Source of the DNA: GWB2-37-7 sp942492835 | GTDB taxonomy: Bacteria > Bacillota > Clostridia > Lutisporales > Lutisporaceae | Assembly: GCA_942492835.1 (NCBI GenBank) | Contig: OW818645.1 | Location: forward strand, 3,658,001-3,722,000 | DNA length: 64,000 nucleotides | Reading direction: 5' to 3' | Shown here: one piece after another, positions 17,409 to 26,633 of the stretch | Numbering within the stretch: position 1 is the stretch's first letter | Layout of the letters: every line of letters begins with the position of its first letter | Program-made: the position numbers and the translations under genes | Notes under the pieces: generated by a model | Told to the model about the DNA's origin: nothing | The model's database searches: none | Seen by the model: only the letters and a program-made list of their open reading frames with translations

Positions 17409-18338
17409 TTAGTCTTCAAGCTCCTTGCTGTACCAAACAGCAATTTGTGCAGCAAGCTTAGCATTATTCTTTACCAACTCGATATTGGCTTCTAAGCTTT
17501 CACCGGCTGTAAGTTCTTTAACCTTTGATAGAAGGAAAGGAGTGACACCTTTACCCTTAATATTGTTTTTATCAGCCTCAGCTAAAGCGTCATTTATAGC
17601 CTTGCTAATAACCTCTTGATTTAACTCGTATTCTGCAGGTATAGGGTTCGCTATAACTACTCCCCCATCTAAGTTCAAATCCCACTTAACTTTTAGCATT
17701 TTGCCTATTGCTTCTACATTGTCAATTTGATAGTCTACACCAAAACCGCTTTTTCTGGTATAAAAAGAGGGAAATTCGTTGGTTTGGTAACCCAGAACAG
17801 GAACACCCAAGGTTTCTAACTTTTCTAAGGTTTTTCCTATGTCAAGTATCGACTTTACTCCTGCACATACAACAGCTACGTTAGTCTGTGAAAGCTCTAT
17901 AAGATCTGCTGATATATCGAAGCTTATTTCTGCACCTCTATGTACACCACCTATACCTCCAGTAGCAAAAATTTTGATTCCAGCCATCTGTGCGAATATC
18001 ATGGTAGAAGCCACTGTAGTCGCACCTGTTTTGCCTAGAGCAATTACAGATGGTATATCACGGCGGCTTACTTTAACTACATCCTTGGACTTTGCTAAAA
18101 ATTCTAACTCACTATGTGATAATCCAATCTTTATTCTGCCGTTTATTATTGCAATTGTCGCTGGAACTGCGCCATTATCCCTGATTATTTTCTCAAGCTC
18201 TTGAGCTGTAGAAATGTTTTCGGGATATGGCATCCCATGAGATATAATAGTTGACTCTAAGGCAACAATAGGTTTATAACACCTTAAGGCATTAAGTGCT
18301 TCTTCTGAAAAATCAATATAGTCAATAAATTTATTCAT
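17409..18338 (-). CDS. psuG: Pseudouridine-5'-phosphate glycosidase
   Basis: 309 residues. Clear PsuG motifs: ALESTIISHGMPYPEN, SRRDIPSVIALGKTGATTV, FATGGIGGVHRGAE, and CAGVKSILDIGKTLEKLET, which carries the Schiff-base Lys. The enzyme splits pseudouridine-5'-phosphate into uracil and ribose-5-phosphate (reversible) in RNA breakdown. Usually a kinase (psuK) and transporter accompany it; neither is next to this copy. AGGGGA lies before the ATG. Confidence 0.95.
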   Translation of the reverse strand: MNKFIDYIDFSEEALNALRCYKPIVALESTIISHGMPYPENISTAQELEKIIRDNGAVPATIAIINGRIKIGLSHSELEFLAKSKDVVKVSRRDIPSVIALGKTGATTVASTMIFAQMAGIKIFATGGIGGVHRGAEISFDISADLIELSQTNVAVVCAGVKSILDIGKTLEKLETLGVPVLGYQTNEFPSFYTRKSGFGVDYQIDNVEAIGKMLKVKWDLNLDGGVVIANPIPAEYELNQEVISKAINDALAEADKNNIKGKGVTPFLLSKVKELTAGESLEANIELVKNNAKLAAQIAVWYSKELED

Positions 18339-18674
18339 TTAGTTCCCCTCCGATGATTATATATTATGAATATAGCATAAAGCTGAGATATTGGCAAAAA
18401 TTAGAGATACATATGTTTAAGCCATATTATTATATATTATATGCAAATTATAAAAATATAAAGAGTTAAAAAATAATTACAAGTACTTTAATTGTATAAA
18501 TATATGGTACAATAATCATTATATATTAGAATTTGTAAGACAGTTGATAGATTTGCGTAATACACATGAAAATAAGTCATGGATTTTTGTAACATATAAA
18601 TCAAGGAGAATGTTTTGCATATTTATTTAGTTGTAAAATGTTTAGTGCAAAACATATAGGTGATAATGTGAAAT
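18339..18674 (+). other. 336-bp intergenic region with repeated leader sequence
   Basis: AT-rich gap between psuG (minus) and the 2H phosphoesterase gene (plus). Its right half holds copies of two sequence elements also found upstream of the SDH-type protease gene at 49485 (see the repeat entries). No ORF or known RNA is recognised in the left part. Confidence 0.6.
18584..18658 (+). repeat. Repeated leader element, copy 1
   Basis: 18584-18612 is 29 nt long and agrees with 49417-49445 at 26 positions (core caacatat/gtaacatat followed by aatcaagga). After a 28-nt extra piece unique to this copy, tttagtgcaaaacatata (18641-18658) matches 49446-49463 at 17 of 18 positions and partly 37101-37118. 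Within this copy gttttgca and tgcaaaac can pair. Function unknown. Confidence 0.6.
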
Positions 18675-19214
18675 ATAATAGTAAGTCTGCTAGGCGGTGA
18701 GGTAAAAAACTATCATCAAAAGCTGGTGCAGGAAATATCAGAAAAGTTTTCTGTAGATTTTTTAGTTAATCAGAATGCTCCTACTCATTATACGATTAAG
18801 GACATATTTGAAACAGAGAATATTGAAGAAGTAGATCAAGTTTTATATGAGTTTGCAAAAAATCATAAGCCTACCAAGATTACTTTGCAGGGCTATAACC
18901 GATTTGAAGATAATGTCATATATATGGATATAAGGTTTCCTGATCAAGGCAAACTATTGTTTGAACAATTTATTGCTGCCTTGAGGAACATCACATGGAT
19001 GCAGTGGGGAAATTATGATGATGAGAACAGAAAGTTTCACTGCACTTTAGCTTATTTTGATATTAAGGATAAGTATAAGGATATATGCAGGTTCCTGCTT
19101 AAAAACTATAGCTATTCCTTTGAAGCCTATTTTGACAATATTACAGTATATAAGCAAGTGGGAGAAAATTGGGAACTTCATAAAAGCTTTCCGCTAAAGC
19201 ACTCAGAAGATTGA
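18675..19214 (+). CDS. 2H phosphoesterase (LigT/2'-5' RNA ligase-like), 5' end uncertain
   Basis: Two HxT/S motifs mark the fold: APTHYTIKDIF near the start and RKFHCTLAYFDI near the end. Members of the 2H superfamily cleave or ligate 2',5' or cyclic phosphodiesters in RNA or nucleotides. The first canonical in-frame start is a GTG at 18726, but the family's first strand (IIVSLLGGEVKNYHQ) is encoded in frame before it. Going further up, the frame meets ATG at 18666 followed at once by TGA. Either an AUA codon (18675/18678) starts translation, or one base has been lost or gained. Coordinates use the AUA at 18675 (179 residues). Confidence 0.7.
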   Translation: MIVSLLGGEVKNYHQKLVQEISEKFSVDFLVNQNAPTHYTIKDIFETENIEEVDQVLYEFAKNHKPTKITLQGYNRFEDNVIYMDIRFPDQGKLLFEQFIAALRNITWMQWGNYDDENRKFHCTLAYFDIKDKYKDICRFLLKNYSYSFEAYFDNITVYKQVGENWELHKSFPLKHSED

Positions 19215-19285
19215 CAGGGCATGTATAAATAATATAAAATCAATAATGTTTGAATATACAAACTAAGAAGAAGTGAGGAACAAAA

Positions 19286-20878
19286 ATGATAAATGAAGGT
19301 ACTTTAAAACAGATTAAAAGAAGAAGAACCTTTGCCATAATATCTCACCCTGATGCAGGTAAAACAACCTTGACAGAAAAGCTGCTTTTGTACGGAGGGG
19401 CTATAAGACTTGCAGGCTCAGTAAAGGCAAGAAAAGCACAAAAACATGCTGTTTCTGACTGGATGGAGATAGAGAAGCAAAGAGGTATATCGGTTACCTC
19501 CAGTGTGATGCAATTTGATTATAATGATTATTGCATAAATATTCTTGATACACCTGGACACCAAGACTTTAGTGAAGATACATATAGAACACTGATGGCA
19601 GCAGATAGCGCAGTAATGATAATTGACTCTGCAAAGGGCGTGGAGGCACAGACGAAAAAGCTTTTTCACGTATGTAAGATGAGAGGAATTCCAATATTCA
19701 CATTTATTAATAAAATGGATAGAGCAGGTAAAGATCCTTTCGAGCTTGTTGAGGAAATTGAGAAGGTGCTGGGTATTAGGTCTTATCCTATGAACTGGCC
19801 AATAAGAATAGGGAATTCCTTTATAGGGATTTATAACAGAAAGCTTATGCAGATAGAGTTGTTTGACAGTGGGGATCATGGACAAAGTATTGTTTCATCA
19901 AACAAAAATGATATAAATGATCCTATCTTTAGGGATTTACTTGGAGAGGAAGCACATCAGAAGCTGATTAATGATATTGAGCTTTTGGATATGGCTGGTG
20001 ATGAATTTAGTGAAAACGCTGTCTTAACAGGAGAACTTACACCAATATTTTTTGGCAGTGCTATGACAAACTTTGGGGTACAGGTGTTCCTAGAGGAATT
20101 TTTAAACTTGACAACACCACCTACTTCCAGAAATTCCGACATAGGAGAAATAGAACCTGAAAGTGATAACTTCTCAGGCTTCATATTTAAGATACAAGCG
20201 AACATGAATCCTACACATAGAGATAGGATAGCTTTTTTGAGAATTTGCTCAGGTAAGTTTGAAAAGGGTATGAATGTTAACCATGTACAGCAGGGAAAAC
20301 AAATAAAACTTGCTCAGCCACAGCAGTTCTTAGCGCAAGATAGAGAAATTATTGACGAAGCTTACGCAGGGGATATTATTGGTGTGTTTGACCCTGGTAT
20401 ATTTAATATTGGTGATACTTTATGTACTGGCAACATATTTAAGTTCCAAGGTATTCCTATTTTTGCACCTGAACACTTTGCAAGGGTATATACAAAAAAT
20501 TCTATGAAGAGAAAGCAATTTATCAAGGGAATTGATCAGCTGTCTGAGGAAGGTGCAATACAGGTATTTATGCAGCCTGATTCTGCTACACAGGAGTATA
20601 TTATTGGAGTAGTAGGAATACTGCAGCTTGAGGTGTTGGAATACAGATTGAAGAATGAATATAATGTAGAAGTAAGCATTGAGCATTTACCTTTCAAGTA
20701 TATAAGATGGGTAAAGAATAAAGATTTTAACAGTAGAAATGTAAAGCTTACGACAGATACTATGGTTGCTAAGGATAAATACAATAACTTCGTGTTGTTA
20801 TTCCAAAACGAATGGTCTATCAATACTGTACATGACAGAAATAAAGAGCTTGAGCTTACTGATATTTTAAGCGAATAG
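19286..20878 (+). CDS. prfC: Peptide chain release factor 3
   Basis: 530 residues, the usual RF3 length, ATG behind GAAGTGAGGAA. GTPase motifs: ISHPDAGKTTLTEKLLLYGG (P-loop at 21-28), RGISVTSSVMQF (switch I), ILDTPGHQDFSEDTYRTL (switch II) and TFINKMDR. The RF3-specific C-terminal part includes SEEGAIQVFMQ and GVVGILQLEVLEYRLKNEY. RF3 removes RF1/RF2 from the ribosome after peptide release. It stands alone, 72 bp after the 2H phosphoesterase gene. Confidence 0.97.
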   Translation: MINEGTLKQIKRRRTFAIISHPDAGKTTLTEKLLLYGGAIRLAGSVKARKAQKHAVSDWMEIEKQRGISVTSSVMQFDYNDYCINILDTPGHQDFSEDTYRTLMAADSAVMIIDSAKGVEAQTKKLFHVCKMRGIPIFTFINKMDRAGKDPFELVEEIEKVLGIRSYPMNWPIRIGNSFIGIYNRKLMQIELFDSGDHGQSIVSSNKNDINDPIFRDLLGEEAHQKLINDIELLDMAGDEFSENAVLTGELTPIFFGSAMTNFGVQVFLEEFLNLTTPPTSRNSDIGEIEPESDNFSGFIFKIQANMNPTHRDRIAFLRICSGKFEKGMNVNHVQQGKQIKLAQPQQFLAQDREIIDEAYAGDIIGVFDPGIFNIGDTLCTGNIFKFQGIPIFAPEHFARVYTKNSMKRKQFIKGIDQLSEEGAIQVFMQPDSATQEYIIGVVGILQLEVLEYRLKNEYNVEVSIEHLPFKYIRWVKNKDFNSRNVKLTTDTMVAKDKYNNFVLLFQNEWSINTVHDRNKELELTDILSE

Positions 20879-20902
20879 CAATGGAATGTAATAATAAATA
20901 TA

Positions 20903-20931
20903 TTGACAAAATTCTAAATTTTGCATAATAT
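20903..20931 (+). promoter_or_regulatory. Promoter of the manganese riboswitch transcript
   Basis: A perfect TTGACA (20903-20908) is followed after 17 bp by TAATAT (20926-20931). Transcription would start just before the aptamer. Confidence 0.75.
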
Positions 20932-20941
20932 AATATTATAG

Positions 20942-21037
20942 TTAGAGGGGAGTAGCTACTCCTAAGAGTTTGTAAAGTCAACATCACAGCCTTTGGGCTT
21001 GGCTTTATAATAATGATTGTGTTAAGCAAGACCTCTA
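20942..21037 (+). ncRNA. yybP-ykoY manganese riboswitch aptamer
   Basis: The hallmark conserved strings of this family are present in order: aggggagtagc at the 5' side, aaagtcaacatcacagcc with the matching gggcttggcttt, and gtgttaagcaagacctct at the 3' side. P1 forms between tagagg (20943-20948) and cctcta (near 21031-21037). The family binds Mn2+ and turns on exporters when Mn2+ is in excess. Here it precedes a P-type ATPase gene, a known target class. Confidence 0.92.
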
Positions 21038-21075
21038 GCATACTGTTTTTCAGTGTGCTAGAGGTCTTATTTTTT
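21028..21075 (+). terminator. Riboswitch expression platform: intrinsic terminator
   Basis: Left arm agacctctagcatactg overlaps the 3' strand of P1; right arm cagtgtgctagaggtct ends near 21067 and is followed by tattttttat. Mn2+-stabilised P1 would occupy the left arm and prevent this terminator, an ON switch. Confidence 0.88.
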
Positions 21076-21180
21076 ATATTTTAGTATATCTTGATGTAAG
21101 AAATGCTATAATTTATAATTATATGGTAAATATATATGTTATAGTGTTTTATTATAAATAAATTTTATGGAGGGGTTTTT

Positions 21181-23916
21181 GTGAATTTAGACTGGTATAA
21201 CAAGAGCATTAATGCCGTTTCACAAGAGTTTCAAGTGAATGTGGAAGAAGGCTTGTCTTCTGATGAAGCAAACAAAAGATTAGAGAAATACGGGCAAAAC
21301 GAATTAAAGGAAGCGAAAAGAGATTCCCTATTTAAGAGAATCACAAATCAACTAAAGGACTTTTTAGTTTTGATTCTGATAGGTGCCAGTATTATATCTG
21401 GAATTGTTGGAGAAATATCTGATGCAATAGTAATTATTGCTATTGTTATAGTAAATGCCATACTTGGGGTGGTGCAAGAGGGAAAAGCAGAACAAGCGCT
21501 GGCTGCACTTAAGAAAATGTCCTCTCCTAATGCAAGAGTATTAAGAAACGGCTCGGTGCTGATAATACCTGCAAAAAATCTAGTGCCTGGGGACGTTGTT
21601 CTGATTGAAGCAGGTGATAGTATTCCTGCAGATTTAAGATTAATCGAAAGTGTAAACCTAAAAGTTGAGGAGGCATCTCTTACAGGTGAATCAGTTCCTG
21701 TAGAGAAAGACTCAAAGGCTGTCTATGATTCAGAGGTCTCACTAGGAGACAGAAAGAACATAACTTATATGAGTACAGCTGTTACATATGGAAGAGGAAA
21801 AGGTATCGTTATTGGTACTGGAGTAAATACACAGATAGGTAAAATTGCTGAGGCAATTCAATCTTATAAGGAGGAAGCTACTCCACTACAACTAAAACTC
21901 AATGAATTGGGCAAATGGCTTGGGTTGGGTTGCATAATAATATGCTTAATGGTTTTTGCTATTGGCTTTTTAAGAGGCGGAGATATACTAGAAATGCTAT
22001 TAGTATCGATCAGCCTTGCAGTAGCTGCTATTCCAGAGGGTTTGACAGTTGTTGTTACAATAGTTCTTGCTCTTGGTATGAAGAGAATGGCACAAAGAAG
22101 TGCAATAGTTAAGAAACTGCTTGCAGTTGAAACACTTGGTTGTGTAACAGTAATTTGTTCAGATAAGACTGGAACGTTGACACAAAATGAAATGACTGTA
22201 GTTAAGACATTTACAGGAGAAAATATATATACAGTAACAGGTCAAGGCTATAGTCCAACAGGAGAGCTTTATATCGGTGAAAAGAAAGTAAATATAGAAA
22301 GTGATCAAGGACTAAAGACACTGCTTTCTATAGGTGTGTTGGCGAATGATGCAACTTTAGAGCAAAAGGATCCAAAAGACAATCAGTGGGGTATAATAGG
22401 AGATCCGACAGAAGGCGCATTAATTACAGCAGGGGCAAAGGGCGGCATGAAAAAGAAAGATAATAACATGAAATATCCTAGAATTGCCGAAATTCCTTTT
22501 GACTCTGACAGAAAAATGATGACTACTTTTCATGAACACTTTATACCAGGGAAAATTGTGTCCTTCACAAAAGGAGCGCCTGATATAATATTAAACAAAT
22601 GCAGCAAATACTTATCTATGGGTAGCGTTACGGAAATGACTAAAGAGCAAATGGATCAAATTACTAAGATAAATAGTCAGTTTGCTAGTGATGCGTTAAG
22701 AGTTCTTGCTTTTGCGTATAGAGAATATGATTTATTGCCAAGGAACATAGTTTCAGAGGAAATAGAAGAAAATATGATTTTTGTGGGCTTGATGGGAATG
22801 ATTGACCCTGCAAGAGTAGAGGCTTTTGATGCAATAAAAACCTGTAGAAAAGCAGGTATAAAGCCAGTTATGATTACAGGAGACTTTAAAGACACTGCTG
22901 TAGCAATTGCCAAGGAACTTGGACTTATGAAGGAAGGTGACAAGGTAATGACTGGTGCTGACATAGACAGCACTTCTGACCAGGCTTTATATGATGATAT
23001 AGATAATATAAGCGTATATGCTAGAGTTTCACCAGAGCATAAGGTTAGAATAGTTGAGACTCTAAGACGTAAGGGACACATTGCAGCAATGACTGGTGAC
23101 GGAGTAAATGATGCCATGGCACTTAAAAGAGCAGATATTGGTGTGTCTATGGGTATAACAGGCACTGACGTTGCAAAGGGAACTGCTGATATCATACTTA
23201 TGGATGATAATTTTGCAACTATAGTTGCTGCAGTAGAAGAAGGAAGAATAATTTACAGCAACATAAGAAAATTTGTATTTTTCTTATTGTCCTGTAATAT
23301 CGGTGAGATACTTATAGTTTTCATGAGTATATTGTTTAATTTGCCTGTGCCTTTGATACCGATACAACTATTGTGGGTAAACCTTGTAACAGACAGTTTC
23401 CCAGCGTTGGCACTTGGAACTGAAAAAGGCGAGCCTGATATAATGAATCTACAGCCTAGAAATGCAAAAGAACCAATTTTAGATAAAAGAATGATTAAAG
23501 GTATAGCAGTACAAAGCATAGCATTGTTTGCCGCTGTAATAGGTGCGTATATATGGTCTCTTAATAAGTATGCAGGCGGCGTATTTAATCCAAGTGAAGA
23601 GGGCTTAGTGATAGCAAGAACAATTACATTTACTACACTCATAGTAGCTGAACTTTTGAGAGCTTACTCCAGTAGATCTGAAAGATACTCCATAATTAAG
23701 CTGGGAGTGTTCTCAAACAAAGCTATGGTTCAAGCAAGCGTAGCATCCTTCTTACTTCTGCTAGTTGTATTATATGTACCATTTCTACAGACAATATTTA
23801 AGACTTATTCGTTAGGGCTTATTGATTGGGCAGCAATAATCATACTATGTATGATACCGCTTCTGGCAGGGGAGATAAACAAGCTTATCTTAAGTAAAAT
23901 AGCTTCAAAACAATAA
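21181..23916 (+). CDS. P-type cation ATPase (PMCA/Ca2+- or Mn2+-type)
   Basis: 911 residues, GTG start behind GGAGGGG. Domain order is complete: N-terminal cation ATPase segment, actuator with EASLTGESVPVEK, M4 motif AAIPEGLTVVVT, phosphorylation site CSDKTGTLTQNE with Asp328, nucleotide-binding KGAPD, hinge MTGDGVNDAMALKRADIG, and M6 LWVNLVTDSFPALALG. The M4 Glu and M6 Asn/Asp are those of Ca2+ pumps; related bacterial pumps under this riboswitch export Mn2+. The riboswitch 145 bp upstream makes Mn2+ efflux the best inference. Ten transmembrane helices are expected. Confidence 0.94.
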   Translation: MNLDWYNKSINAVSQEFQVNVEEGLSSDEANKRLEKYGQNELKEAKRDSLFKRITNQLKDFLVLILIGASIISGIVGEISDAIVIIAIVIVNAILGVVQEGKAEQALAALKKMSSPNARVLRNGSVLIIPAKNLVPGDVVLIEAGDSIPADLRLIESVNLKVEEASLTGESVPVEKDSKAVYDSEVSLGDRKNITYMSTAVTYGRGKGIVIGTGVNTQIGKIAEAIQSYKEEATPLQLKLNELGKWLGLGCIIICLMVFAIGFLRGGDILEMLLVSISLAVAAIPEGLTVVVTIVLALGMKRMAQRSAIVKKLLAVETLGCVTVICSDKTGTLTQNEMTVVKTFTGENIYTVTGQGYSPTGELYIGEKKVNIESDQGLKTLLSIGVLANDATLEQKDPKDNQWGIIGDPTEGALITAGAKGGMKKKDNNMKYPRIAEIPFDSDRKMMTTFHEHFIPGKIVSFTKGAPDIILNKCSKYLSMGSVTEMTKEQMDQITKINSQFASDALRVLAFAYREYDLLPRNIVSEEIEENMIFVGLMGMIDPARVEAFDAIKTCRKAGIKPVMITGDFKDTAVAIAKELGLMKEGDKVMTGADIDSTSDQALYDDIDNISVYARVSPEHKVRIVETLRRKGHIAAMTGDGVNDAMALKRADIGVSMGITGTDVAKGTADIILMDDNFATIVAAVEEGRIIYSNIRKFVFFLLSCNIGEILIVFMSILFNLPVPLIPIQLLWVNLVTDSFPALALGTEKGEPDIMNLQPRNAKEPILDKRMIKGIAVQSIALFAAVIGAYIWSLNKYAGGVFNPSEEGLVIARTITFTTLIVAELLRAYSSRSERYSIIKLGVFSNKAMVQASVASFLLLLVVLYVPFLQTIFKTYSLGLIDWAAIIILCMIPLLAGEINKLILSKIASKQ

Positions 23917-23927
23917 TTAAGTATAAT

Positions 23928-23983
23928 AGGGGATGACCAAAGCACATTTATAATATATTATAAATGTTGTTAGTGTCATCCCT
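23928..23983 (+). terminator. Hairpin after the P-type ATPase gene
   Basis: aggggatgac (23928-23937) pairs with gtcatccct (23975-23983); an inner palindrome atttataata/tattataaat extends the structure. There is no strong T run, so it may be a weak terminator or a 3'-end stabiliser. Confidence 0.55.
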
Positions 23984-24147
23984 CGTTGTATATTTACAAG
24001 AAATTTTCATAATTAATTGCATTTATGGTGTTTAATAATTAATATATTATTATAAAAGTATTTAAAGACTTGATCGATTATATAGTATAATGGTTCTTTA
24101 TAAATTGCACTATAATATTGAAGCATTGCTTGAAGGAGGAGAGACTC

Positions 24148-25797
24148 ATAAGTAAGAATAAAAATATATTTATTATTGGACATAAAAATCCTGATACTGA
24201 TTCAATTTGTTCATCTATAGCCTATGCTCATCTTAAGAATATAATAGATAAAGAGAACTTGTACATTCCTAAAAGAATTGGCGTAGTTAGTAGTGAAACA
24301 GATTTTGTACTTAACTTTTTTAAGGTTGAGCAGCCTGAGTTCATTGCAGATGTAAAAACACAGGTTGCTGATATTAATATAAAAAGCTTTCCAACCGTTA
24401 AGCCAGGCATTTCGATGAAAAGAGCATGGGAAACCATGAAAGACTTCAATATCACTACATTGGCGGTATCAGAGGATGGCTTAAAGCTTGAGGGTATGAT
24501 TACCGTAGGAGATATAGCACAATCCTACATGGATATACATGATAGTAATATTTTAGCGAAGTCAGTCACCCCATATAAAAATATAATAGAGGTTTTAGAG
24601 GGGGAATTGTTGGTTGGTAATGCTGAGGATTGTGTAAATAATGGACAGATTCTAATAGGAGCAATGAATCCAGAGGTAATGGAGCATTATATAAATCCTC
24701 AGGATATAGTGATATTGGGAAATAGGTATGAAACGCAGCTGTGTGCAATAGAAATGGGGGCGCAGTGCTTGATAGTTACTGGAGGAATTCCAGTAGCAAG
24801 CTCAATAAAGAAGATGGCTGAAAATAATAATTGCTCAATAATAATATCACAGAATGATACATATATGGTTGCAAGACTTATAAATCAAAGTACGCCAATA
24901 AGCTATTTTATGAAAAAGTCTGATTTGACTGTGTTCAATATTGATGATTACATTGATGAGATAAGAGAGATAATGGTTAAGAAGCGATATAGAAATTTTC
25001 CTATTGTTAATAACGAAAATATTATACAGGGCATGATTTCAAGAGCATCTCTTATAAATCTGAAGCGTAAACAGGTCATACTTGTGGATCATAACGAAAG
25101 AGCTCAAGCAGTTGAGGGTCTGGAAGAAGCGGATATATTGGAAATTGTTGACCATCATAGAATAGGAGATATAGAAACTAGCGGACCTGTATTCTTTCGC
25201 AATCAACCTCTTGGTTGTACTGCTACAATAATTACAAATATTTACAAAGAAAATGGAATAATAATACCACAAAAGATGGCTGGAATACTATGTGCATCAA
25301 TATTGTCAGATACCCTGATGTTTAAGTCTCCAACATGCACACCAATGGATAAAGCTACAGCTGAGGAGCTTGCAATTGTTGCAGAAATTGACATGTATGA
25401 TTTTTCAATGGGAATGTTTAGAGCTGGCTCTAACCTTTCAAATAAAAGTGAGAGTGAAATTTTTTATCAAGATTTTAAGCAGTTTAAGGTTGGAAATCTA
25501 TCCTTGGGAGTAGGTCAGATTAACTCAATGGATAGAAGGGAACTTGACGAGATAAAGGAACGAATGCTACATTATATGAAGAAAGTTAATAAGGATAAGA
25601 AGCTGGATTTAGTGTTGTTCATGCTTACTGATATTGCCAATGAAAGCACACAGCTATTATTTATAGGAAACCATACAGAGTTGGTAGCTAGAGCTTTTGA
25701 TGGAATAATGGAAGGCAATTCAGTTGAGCTGCCCGGGATTGTATCCCGTAAAAAACAGGTTATACCACCTTTGGTGAATAGTTACGAGAAGTTATAA
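24148..25797 (+). CDS. Manganese-dependent inorganic pyrophosphatase with CBS and DRTGG domains
   Basis: About 549 residues. Family II (DHH) pyrophosphatase: GHKNPDTDSICSSIAYA at the N-terminus, LVDHNERAQ and IVDHHRIGD as later metal motifs, then a DHHA2 domain. Between the first and second DHH parts lie CBS and DRTGG domains (about 70-310), which bind adenine nucleotides and regulate activity. It hydrolyses PPi with Mn2+/Co2+. GGAGG (24135-24139) is 8 nt before an ATA codon that matches the family's start (MSKNKN...), and no ATG, GTG or TTG lies at a proper distance; upstream TTGs (24118, 24130) lack a ribosome site. Confidence 0.92.
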   Translation: MSKNKNIFIIGHKNPDTDSICSSIAYAHLKNIIDKENLYIPKRIGVVSSETDFVLNFFKVEQPEFIADVKTQVADINIKSFPTVKPGISMKRAWETMKDFNITTLAVSEDGLKLEGMITVGDIAQSYMDIHDSNILAKSVTPYKNIIEVLEGELLVGNAEDCVNNGQILIGAMNPEVMEHYINPQDIVILGNRYETQLCAIEMGAQCLIVTGGIPVASSIKKMAENNNCSIIISQNDTYMVARLINQSTPISYFMKKSDLTVFNIDDYIDEIREIMVKKRYRNFPIVNNENIIQGMISRASLINLKRKQVILVDHNERAQAVEGLEEADILEIVDHHRIGDIETSGPVFFRNQPLGCTATIITNIYKENGIIIPQKMAGILCASILSDTLMFKSPTCTPMDKATAEELAIVAEIDMYDFSMGMFRAGSNLSNKSESEIFYQDFKQFKVGNLSLGVGQINSMDRRELDEIKERMLHYMKKVNKDKKLDLVLFMLTDIANESTQLLFIGNHTELVARAFDGIMEGNSVELPGIVSRKKQVIPPLVNSYEKL

Positions 25798-25817
25798 ATA
25801 GTTTTGGGGGTTAAGTT

Positions 25818-26585
25818 GTGGGATTATTTGATTATTTGTTTATTTGCTTAGCAGGTTTTATTGCCGCTGCTGTAGATTCTATTGCTGGAGGCGGAGGACT
25901 TATAAGCTTGCCAGCAATAATGGCAGTGGGAGTTTCACCGCATTCGGCATTAGGCACCAATAAGTTTGCTAGCACTTGTGCATCCTTTACAAGCACATTG
26001 ACTTTTGCAAAGTCAAAAAAGATATATATGCCACTTATAAAGTTTCTGATACCTTGTACATTAATCGGAGCGGCACTTGGGGTTAAAATAGCTCTTAAGA
26101 TTGACCAGACTGTACTGCAAGTCATGGTACTTGTACTTATATTCGCAGTTGCAATTTATACCATCGTAAAAAAGGATTTTGGCAGCGAAGACAGGTTCAA
26201 AGGCTTGACAAAGCTTAATATTTTCTATGGCTGTATTTTTGCATTTTCATTAGGCTTTTATGATGGCTTCTTTGGACCGGGGACAGGCTCTTTCTTGATA
26301 TTCCTATTCATCAGCATATTTGGATTTGACTTCACTATAAGTGCAGGCAATGGTAAGATACTTAATTTTGTAAGCAATATTACAGCTCTTGTTCTTTTTG
26401 CTTTAAATGGTAAGATAATGTATTTGGTAGGTATTCCTATGGCTTTGTCCATGATACTTGGAGCACGGATAGGAACAAAGATAGCTATAAATAATGGAGC
26501 AAAGGTAATAAAGCCAATATTTGTAACGATTGCCCTAGTGCTCACTGCAAAGCTTTTGTATAGCTCTCTTATAAAGCTTATATAG
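25818..26585 (+). CDS. TSUP family (TauE/SafE) membrane transporter
   Basis: 255 residues with GTG start behind GGGGGTT, 20 bp after the pyrophosphatase gene and probably co-transcribed. About eight membrane segments. The internal repeat of the family is visible: DSIAGGGGLISLPAIMAVG in the first half and DGFFGPGTGSFLIFLFI in the second. TSUP proteins export sulfite, sulfoacetate or related organosulfur anions; the substrate here is unknown. Confidence 0.9.
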   Translation: MGLFDYLFICLAGFIAAAVDSIAGGGGLISLPAIMAVGVSPHSALGTNKFASTCASFTSTLTFAKSKKIYMPLIKFLIPCTLIGAALGVKIALKIDQTVLQVMVLVLIFAVAIYTIVKKDFGSEDRFKGLTKLNIFYGCIFAFSLGFYDGFFGPGTGSFLIFLFISIFGFDFTISAGNGKILNFVSNITALVLFALNGKIMYLVGIPMALSMILGARIGTKIAINNGAKVIKPIFVTIALVLTAKLLYSSLIKLI

Positions 26586-26596
26586 CAACAATTATT

Positions 26597-26633
26597 CAGC
26601 AGTCTTGATATATATTGAGGCTGTTTTTTTTAT
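26597..26633 (+). terminator. Weak terminator after the TSUP gene
   Basis: cagtctt and gaggctg can pair (with G-T pairs) around an AT-rich loop, followed by a run of eight T. Confidence 0.55.

Noticed and set aside
20542..20880. Minus-strand ORFs opposite the end of prfC
   Set aside because: Shadows of the RF3 coding frame; no start signals.
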